A DNA stretch of 20,459 bases from Bacteroidota bacterium (GTDB lineage: Bacteria; Bacteroidota; Bacteroidia; Chitinophagales; Saprospiraceae), in NCBI GenBank assembly GCA_008501835.1, contig QQUB01000299.1:1-20459 (forward strand), in the 5' to 3' direction. Position 1 is the first letter of the stretch, and each line of letters begins with the position of its first letter. Made by a program: the position numbers and the translations under genes. Below, piece by piece: positions 14,932-20,459 of the stretch. The notes below the pieces were generated by a model. That model was given only the letters and a program-made list of their open reading frames with translations. It had not been told where the DNA came from and made no database searches.

Positions 14932-15060
14932 ATTCTAAGGCCTTATTTTCGGGCTAATTTCTAAAAAAAATTGATTTTTTTTAATTTTTTGAATTAAAAA
15001 GACATTGTAATGGCTTGATATTGAATGAAATGAAAAGGCCTAACATTATACCTACCAAAA

Positions 15061-15098
15061 GTTAACAAAAAGTTAACCTCTGACACAAGTTAAGTCAG
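15061..15098 (+). promoter_or_regulatory. Operator-like repeats upstream of the TonB-dependent receptor
   Basis: Two GTTAAC palindromes lie 11 bases apart (15061-15066, 15072-15077), one helical turn, in AGTTAAC-type contexts. A third, GTTAAG, lies at 15089-15094. An inverted repeat CTGAC-N9-GTCAG occupies 15080-15098, immediately upstream of a candidate promoter core. This clustering suggests regulator binding, as expected for a nutrient-controlled receptor gene. The identity of any regulator is unknown. Confidence 0.35.
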
Positions 15099-15108
15099 GC
15101 GTGTTGTT

Positions 15109-15117
15109 TACCTTTAC
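15109..15117 (+). promoter_or_regulatory. Candidate -7 element of the TonB-dependent receptor gene
   Basis: TACCTTTAC differs from the Bacteroidota TAnnTTTG(Y) core at one position. A start site near 15123 would give a leader of about 33 bases before the ATG at 15157, an A/T-rich leader typical of the phylum. A clear -33 TTTG is not seen. Confidence 0.35.
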
Positions 15118-15156
15118 GGTGGATTTTATTCATTAACTAAATTAACTTAATTTATT

Positions 15157-17874
15157 ATGAAGAAGCTTTTTACTACCTGCTTTTTCTTGTTGGCAGCTGT
15201 AATGGTTGTATTTGCACAGAATTCTGTCAAAGGAACCGTTGTTGATGCTGAAAGCAATGATCCGTTAATTGGAGTTTCCGTATTGGTAAAAGGTACCCTC
15301 ACTGGTACCATTTCTGATTTTGACGGAAATTTCGAAATTAATTTCCCTGACAAGGGTGACTACACATTGATATTTTCATACACCGGGTATGAGGATATGG
15401 AAAAAGATGTGTCAGTAGATGGAACTGCTGACCTAGGAACTGTTGAACTGGCCTTCGGGGCGGTTGGTCTTAGAGAAATTGAGGTTGTAGCCTCAGTTGC
15501 TATTGATCGTCGTACACCAGTTGCGGTATCAACAATTTCAGGCGAGAAAATCGAAGCTTTGGTAGGAAACCAGGAATATCCTGAGATCCTTCGTAAGTCT
15601 CCTTCTGTTTATGTAACAAAAGCAGGAGGTGGTTTTGGAGATTCTCGTATCAACGTTCGTGGATTCGACCAGAGAAATACTGCCGTTATGATCAACGGTA
15701 TTCCTGTAAACGATATGGAAAATGGTTGGGTTTACTGGTCAAACTGGGCCGGTCTTTCAGATGTAACCAGCCGTATTGACTTCCAGCGTGGTCTGGGAGC
15801 TTCTAAACTGGTTGTACCAGCAGTTGGTGGTTCTATCAATATCGTAACAAACGCTGCCGATATGAAAAGAGGTGGTATTGTTTCTGCCGGAGTCGGTAAT
15901 GATGGCTACCAGAAATATGGTTTGGTATTGTCAAGCGGTTTGGGCGAAAAAGGATGGGCTTTCACTGTTCAGGGTACTCACACCAGAGGTAATGGGTATG
16001 TGAATGGAACAGCATTCAGTGCTTACTCTTACTTCGCTTCTTTGACCAAGCGTTTCAACAACGATCATATGATCTCTTTCACTGCTCTTGGTGCACCACA
16101 ATGGCACCACCAGCGCTTCATTCCTGGAAGATTTGACGGAGTTACTTTGAGAACATTTGTTGATCCTGACAATTTGCCTGATGAAGGTGGTTATGGTTTC
16201 AACAATGGTGCGAAATTCAACTGGTTGTCAGGTGAATTGGATGGTGAAGAATTCTCATGGAGAAGAAACTTCTACCACAAGCCAAAAGCTTTCTTGAACC
16301 ATTACTGGACTATTTCTGAAAACACTGACCTGAAAACTTCTGCTTACGTTTCATTAGGACGTGGTGGTGGAACCGGTCCTCGTGGTCGTTTGGCAGGAAT
16401 GTTCGACTCTGATACTGATTTCAGAAATGCAGATGGTGTTATCCAGTTTGATGATATCGTAGCTTATAACTCAGGACAGGCTACTTCTTTCGGAACAAAA
16501 GATCCGGATGACAATGGACAGTATACTACCACAAGTAGCGGTGACGGATTTATCCGTAGAGCTTCTATGAACTCTCATAACTGGCTTGGAGTTTACTCAA
16601 CTTTGACGCACAGACTGAATTCCAACCTGACGTTGACTGCAGGTTTGGACGGACGTTACTACAGAGGTATCCACTACCGTAGATTGGAGAACCTGCTCGG
16701 TAACGAAGGTTATATCTCTCGTGCAGATGATAACAACCCAAGTAACCTGATCACTGAAGAATCACCAGCTGAATTCGGTAACTATTCCGATAACAGCTAT
16801 ATCGATGGTAACAATGTACTGAACTACCACAATGATGGTTTGGTAAGATGGCTTGGTCTTTTCGGACAGATTGAATACTCTAACGATGCTCTTTCTGTTT
16901 TCGTTTCGGCGACTGGTTCTCACCAGGGATTCAAGCGTATTGATTACTTCAACTACCTCGATAGTGATCCTGAGCAAACTTCTGAATGGCAGTCATTCAT
17001 GGGCGGTACTGTGAAAGCCGGAGCTAACTATAACATCAGTGCTTCTTCCAACATTTTCGTAAATGGTGGATACTTCTCACGTCAGCCTATTTTTGATAAT
17101 GTTTTCATCAACTTCCGTAACGATGTTAACGAAGATGTTAAGAATCAGTCAGTTGTAGCATTTGAGGCTGGTTACGGGTTCCGTAGCAAAGCTTTCAGAG
17201 CTAAATTGAATGGATACTTCACTCAGTGGGGTAATCGTCAGTTTGCCGTAAGCATTGATAATGCGATGGAGGAGGAAATCCTTTACAACTTCGAAAATGT
17301 ATCACAGACACATATGGGAGTTGAGTTGGAATTCACAGCAATGCCTGTTTCATGGATCGAACTTAACGGTATGCTTTCCATTGGTAACTGGGAGTACAGC
17401 AGCGACTTTGAAGCTCAAGGATTTAACGTTGATCAGGACAAACCTGAGGGTAGCCTGACTATCTATGCTGATGGTCTTAAAGTTGGTGATGCAGCTCAGA
17501 CGACTGCTTCTATTGGTGCAACTTTCAAACCTGCACAAGGTTTGCGTATCTATGCTGATTACTACTTTGCATCTAACCTGTTTGCAAACTACAGTGTTGA
17601 TGATGATCAGTTCCAGAACCCAGGTGGTGAAGTGGCTGAATTGCCTTCTTACTCATTGGTTGATGCTGGATTGAGCTACAACTTTGATCTCGCTGGATTA
17701 AATCTTACTGCAAGATTTAACATGAATAACGTATTGGATACAGAGTATGTATCTGAAATGAATACAAGTATTCTTGACGATCCGGCTACTGCAAACAGAA
17801 ACGAATTCTACGATAACCGCGGTATATTTGGTTTCGGACGTACATGGAATGCTGGATTGAAGATTAGATTCTAA
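15157..17874 (+). CDS. TonB-dependent outer membrane receptor
   Basis: This 905-residue outer membrane beta-barrel takes up a scarce ligand using TonB energy. The layout is: signal peptide (1-20, cleavage FA|Q); a CarboxypepD_reg-like beta-sandwich (22-99, with VKGTVVDAESNDPLIGVSV and SDFDGNFEI); a plug domain (about 115-232) including RINVRGFDQRNTAVMINGIP, VNDMENGWVYWSNW and GGSINIVT; and a 22-strand-type barrel ending in the expected aromatic C-terminus GLKIRF. No SusD-like partner follows and the length is below that of typical SusC, so it belongs to the general receptor group rather than a glycan-uptake pair. The substrate is not apparent. It is monocistronic, with repeats and a promoter-like core upstream and a terminator downstream. 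Confidence 0.92.
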   Translation: MKKLFTTCFFLLAAVMVVFAQNSVKGTVVDAESNDPLIGVSVLVKGTLTGTISDFDGNFEINFPDKGDYTLIFSYTGYEDMEKDVSVDGTADLGTVELAFGAVGLREIEVVASVAIDRRTPVAVSTISGEKIEALVGNQEYPEILRKSPSVYVTKAGGGFGDSRINVRGFDQRNTAVMINGIPVNDMENGWVYWSNWAGLSDVTSRIDFQRGLGASKLVVPAVGGSINIVTNAADMKRGGIVSAGVGNDGYQKYGLVLSSGLGEKGWAFTVQGTHTRGNGYVNGTAFSAYSYFASLTKRFNNDHMISFTALGAPQWHHQRFIPGRFDGVTLRTFVDPDNLPDEGGYGFNNGAKFNWLSGELDGEEFSWRRNFYHKPKAFLNHYWTISENTDLKTSAYVSLGRGGGTGPRGRLAGMFDSDTDFRNADGVIQFDDIVAYNSGQATSFGTKDPDDNGQYTTTSSGDGFIRRASMNSHNWLGVYSTLTHRLNSNLTLTAGLDGRYYRGIHYRRLENLLGNEGYISRADDNNPSNLITEESPAEFGNYSDNSYIDGNNVLNYHNDGLVRWLGLFGQIEYSNDALSVFVSATGSHQGFKRIDYFNYLDSDPEQTSEWQSFMGGTVKAGANYNISASSNIFVNGGYFSRQPIFDNVFINFRNDVNEDVKNQSVVAFEAGYGFRSKAFRAKLNGYFTQWGNRQFAVSIDNAMEEEILYNFENVSQTHMGVELEFTAMPVSWIELNGMLSIGNWEYSSDFEAQGFNVDQDKPEGSLTIYADGLKVGDAAQTTASIGATFKPAQGLRIYADYYFASNLFANYSVDDDQFQNPGGEVAELPSYSLVDAGLSYNFDLAGLNLTARFNMNNVLDTEYVSEMNTSILDDPATANRNEFYDNRGIFGFGRTWNAGLKIRF

Positions 17875-17896
17875 ACTTTAATTCAATTTTCTTTTC

Positions 17897-17937
17897 AAAA
17901 GCCATCCTTCATCCCTGAGGGATGGCTTTTGTTTTTT
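17897..17937 (+). terminator. Rho-independent terminator of the receptor gene
   Basis: AAAAGCCATCC (17897-17907) pairs perfectly with GGATGGCTTTT (17920-17930). The 12-base loop can instead form CATCCC-TGA-GGGATG in an alternative register. A TTTTTT tract follows at 17932-17937. It starts 22 bases after the stop codon. Confidence 0.9.
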
Positions 17938-17969
17938 CATATCAGATTTTTCGTTCTCACGGATTATTT

Positions 17970-17977
17970 TAACTTTG
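17970..17977 (+). promoter_or_regulatory. Candidate -7 element for the long secreted repeat protein
   Basis: TAACTTTG matches TAnnTTTG exactly and lies 129 bases before the ATG at 18107, implying a leader of roughly 120 bases. That leader contains a GGTGAT...ATCACC inverted pair (about 17984-17989 and 18030-18035). No clean -33 TTTG is present. Confidence 0.4.
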
Positions 17978-18106
17978 TAAACAGGTGATTATTGCTTCCT
18001 TTCACTGGGAGGTACGTTATTTGTTTCTGATCACCCGAATACATACTTCATAACCTTGAAGATGGTGACTTTTTGCGCTCATCACATCTTCACAAAACGC
18101 ATTTCT

Positions 18107-20459
18107 ATGAAAAGGTTTCTACTACCACTTTTTTTAGCTTTTACCTTTGTGGGGCTCAATGCCCAGCTCGTGATCTCTGAAATAATGTACAATCCGCCGG
18201 AAGGTGGAACAGATTCTCTGGAGTACATTGAAATCTACAATGCCGGTGATGCAGTGGATCTTGCAGGCTACTATTTTGAACAAGGTGTTACTTATACCTT
18301 CCCATCCCATATGCTCATGTCCGGAGAATATGTTGTGGTGGCGGTAGATTCGTTGGCCATGTTGAATAACTTTGGCGTAACGGCATATCAATGGACCAGT
18401 GGCGGACTCAGTAATGGAGGGGAGGATATCATCATTCATGACCCTTCGGATGTAATGGTGGATATCGTTGATTATGATGATACAAACGGCTGGCCAATGC
18501 ATCCAGATGGGAATGGTTCTTCTCTAATACTTTGTGACCTTGCAGCAGATAATAATGACCCGGCTAACTGGCAGGCAGCTGCTACGGATACCGGAGTGGA
18601 TATTGACGGAATCGATCTCTTGGGTAATCCGGGAGTTGCATCCAATTGTCAGTCTGATTTTTTGATTCGTTTTATCTCAACGGAAGCCTCTGTAGGAGAA
18701 GGTGATGGGGCAGTTGTCTTCGGCGTTGAATACCCTGCGGGAGATGCGGTGCCATGGGAAATTTCTGTTGCGTTGAACAGCGGACTCTCAACTGCAACCT
18801 TAGATGCTGATTTTACCTGGGCTGATACTACAGATTTTGTTTCCGGGTTTGCAACAGATACCGTGTATTACAACGTTCAGATCATCGATGATCAGAATGT
18901 GGAGGGTACAGAGCAGATTGTGCTTAATCTTTCGGGTGCCAATATTCAGGCAGATGTTTTAGCGAACACTTTTACCATTACCATCGAAGATAATGATACT
19001 CCAATTCCAGCTTATGCGATTGGAACAATTAATACAGTTGATGCTGATGGTGTAGCGGATTCATTGGGTGTTGAATGTCAGATCCAGGGAATTGTTTATG
19101 GTGTAAACCTCAGGCCTTCTGGTTTGCAATTTACCTTGATCGATGAAAATAATGACGGTATCGGGTTGTTTGAATTTTCCACTAATTATGGATACACCGT
19201 AAATGAGGGAGATGAAGTAGTGGTTCAGGGAAGCATAGGCCAATTTAATGGATTGACACAGATTGATCCGGATACAGTTTGGATGGTTTCAGCTGGCAAT
19301 GCTTTGGTTGCTCCCACGGTAGTAACTGCATTGGATGAAACAACCGAATCCCAGCTGATTAAAATTGAAAATCTGACAATTGTAGACCCTGCAGATTGGA
19401 CAAACAGCGGATCAGGATTTAATGTAGATGTTACAGATGGTACCAATACGTATGCCATGCGTATTGATGCTGATGTTGATTTATATGGAACAACAGCACC
19501 AACCGAGACTTTTAACCTGACCGGACTTGGAGGTCAGTTCGATTCTTCTTCACCTTATACCAGTGGTTATCAGATTCTGCCAAGATATATGGCTGATTTG
19601 CAAGTGGAGGCAGAATTGGATCCGAACTACCCTCCATATGATATCGGTGTGGTAACAACCGTGGATGCAGATGGAGTAGTAGATTCCATGGATGTAGCTT
19701 GTCAGTTGCAGGGTGTTGTTTATGGTGTGAATCTGCGTCCGGGAGGATTGCAGTTCACTTTAATCGATGCAAATAATGATGGAATTGGATTGTTTGAGTT
19801 TTCCAATGATTTTGGTTACACGGTAAATGAAGGAGATGAAGTTATAGTTCGTGGAGAGATCGGTCAGTTCAATGGATTGACACAGATTGCCCCGGATACA
19901 GTTTGGATGGTTTCAGCAGGCAATGCTTTGTTTGCTCCTACGGTTGTAACAGCCCTGGATGAAACGACAGAATCCCAGTTGGTGACCATTGAAAATCTGA
20001 CAATCGTTGATCCTGCAGATTGGACAAACAGTGGTTCAGGTTTTAATGTAGATGTTACGGATGGTACCAATACTTATACCATGCGAATTGATGCCGATGT
20101 TGATTTGTATGGAACAACTGCACCAACCTCTGCCTTCAACCTGACGGGACTTGGCGGGCAATTTGATTCATCTTCTCCTCATTTAAGTGGTTACCAGTTA
20201 TTGCCAAGGTATACGGCAGATATTGATGTGATTATGGATGTTGATCCAAATTATCCGCCATATGATATCGGTGTGGTAACAACCGTGGATGCAGAAGGAG
20301 TTGTGGATTCCATGGATGTAGCTTGTCAGCTTCAGGGTGTTGTTTATGGTGTGAATCTGCGTCCGGGAGGATTGCAGTTCACTTTAATCGATGCAAATAA
20401 TGATGGAATTGGATTGTTTGAGTTTTCCAATGATTTTGGTTACACGGTAAATGAAGGAG
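18107..20459 (+). CDS. Secreted lamin-tail/Calx-beta protein with 208-residue tandem repeats (3'-truncated)
   Basis: The frame from ATG at 18107 is open for 784 codons to the window end, with no stop. A signal peptide covers residues 1-19 (cleavage NA|Q). A lamin-tail-like domain (about 21-165) starts LVISEIMYNPPEGG...LEYIEIYNAG. A Calx-beta-like segment (about 187-300) follows with EASVGEGDGAVVF and the closing FTITIEDND. From residue 304 a 208-residue unit repeats at exactly 624 bases: copies at 19016-19639 and 19640-20263 are complete, and a third runs off the end. Each unit contains GVVYGVNLRPxGLQFTLID, a DxNxDG calcium-type motif, and VNEGDEVxVxGxIGQFNGLTQI, resembling an OB-fold (inference). 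The protein is probably cell-surface or secreted; a type IX sorting domain would lie beyond the window. Function is unknown; a nuclease or adhesin is possible. Confidence 0.85.
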   Translation, partial: MKRFLLPLFLAFTFVGLNAQLVISEIMYNPPEGGTDSLEYIEIYNAGDAVDLAGYYFEQGVTYTFPSHMLMSGEYVVVAVDSLAMLNNFGVTAYQWTSGGLSNGGEDIIIHDPSDVMVDIVDYDDTNGWPMHPDGNGSSLILCDLAADNNDPANWQAAATDTGVDIDGIDLLGNPGVASNCQSDFLIRFISTEASVGEGDGAVVFGVEYPAGDAVPWEISVALNSGLSTATLDADFTWADTTDFVSGFATDTVYYNVQIIDDQNVEGTEQIVLNLSGANIQADVLANTFTITIEDNDTPIPAYAIGTINTVDADGVADSLGVECQIQGIVYGVNLRPSGLQFTLIDENNDGIGLFEFSTNYGYTVNEGDEVVVQGSIGQFNGLTQIDPDTVWMVSAGNALVAPTVVTALDETTESQLIKIENLTIVDPADWTNSGSGFNVDVTDGTNTYAMRIDADVDLYGTTAPTETFNLTGLGGQFDSSSPYTSGYQILPRYMADLQVEAELDPNYPPYDIGVVTTVDADGVVDSMDVACQLQGVVYGVNLRPGGLQFTLIDANNDGIGLFEFSNDFGYTVNEGDEVIVRGEIGQFNGLTQIAPDTVWMVSAGNALFAPTVVTALDETTESQLVTIENLTIVDPADWTNSGSGFNVDVTDGTNTYTMRIDADVDLYGTTAPTSAFNLTGLGGQFDSSSPHLSGYQLLPRYTADIDVIMDVDPNYPPYDIGVVTTVDAEGVVDSMDVACQLQGVVYGVNLRPGGLQFTLIDANNDGIGLFEFSNDFGYTVNEG
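19016..20459 (+). repeat. Coding tandem repeat, 624-base unit, 2.3 copies visible
   Basis: The units start at 19016, 19640 and 20264 with identical spacing of 624 bases and no indels in phase. Copy 3 (196 bases visible) differs from copy 2 at five positions by my count, giving only one amino-acid change (Asp to Glu). Copy 1 is clearly more diverged from copy 2 in its first third, but similar in the later NGLTQI...DTVWMVSAGNAL part. This points to recent duplication or gene conversion between copies 2 and 3. Confidence 0.92.

Noticed and set aside
14936..14945. TAAGGCCTTA palindrome just upstream of the phosphodiesterase start
   Set aside because: A 10-base palindrome in the leader is within chance expectation and no promoter geometry or second copy in a useful position supports an operator.
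15157..17874. SusC-type glycan uptake receptor
   Set aside because: At 905 residues it is shorter than usual SusC proteins, and no SusD-like lipoprotein follows; the next gene is an unrelated secreted repeat protein behind a terminator.
18134..18502. 122-codon - strand open frame opposite the lamin-tail-like domain
   Set aside because: The + strand frame has a signal peptide and recognisable domains across the same bases; the antisense frame has none and is a reading-frame shadow.

Overview
The window looks like part of a Bacteroidota chromosome, probably a saprospirian or similar aerobic marine-type lineage (the lineage is inference). The gene order ActE-ActF-coxB-coxA-ctaB-cox3-cox3-cox4-SCO-DUF420 is characteristic of that phylum. 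Candidate promoter cores match the Bacteroidota TAnnTTTG element, the sequences before start codons are A-rich rather than Shine-Dalgarno-like, and the right end carries a TonB-dependent receptor with an N-terminal CarboxypepD_reg-like domain plus a long secreted repeat protein. No tRNA, rRNA, CRISPR array, transposase or insertion sequence was recognised.

Left part (1-9826, all + strand): the 3' end of an alternative complex III operon runs straight into an aa3-type cytochrome c oxidase operon. ActE (cytochrome c, cut by the window edge) and ActF are followed by coxB, coxA, heme O synthase (ctaB), two successive subunit III family genes and subunit IV. Together they would oxidise quinol, pass electrons through cytochrome c domains to CuA and reduce oxygen. 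A strong terminator after subunit IV separates this block from a SCO-like thioredoxin-fold protein that has lost its copper ligands, a DUF420 membrane protein carrying a perfect EF-hand loop, and a small CxxC membrane protein.

Middle (9827-14931, all genes on the - strand): a PLP-dependent class I/II aminotransferase; a two-gene unit made of an OmpA-family envelope protein and a membrane-anchored coiled-coil protein with two helix-hairpin-helix-type repeats; and a secreted glycerophosphodiester phosphodiesterase family enzyme. The roughly 700-base gap at 13333-14049 has no convincing gene but holds decayed short-word repeats and small inverted repeats.

Right part (14932-20459, + strand): a divergent intergenic region with operator-like repeats precedes a 905-residue TonB-dependent receptor that ends at a terminator. 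It is followed by a very long open frame running off the window. This encodes a secreted protein with a lamin-tail-like domain, a Calx-beta-like domain and a 208-residue unit repeated at an exact 624-base period.

The observations most worth a second look are three intergenic inverted repeats, each built from a different degenerate short word; the ligand-less SCO paralogue; the EF-hand inserted in DUF420; the hidden degenerate second OmpA-like half in the OmpA-family protein; and the nearly identical 624-base repeats at the right edge.
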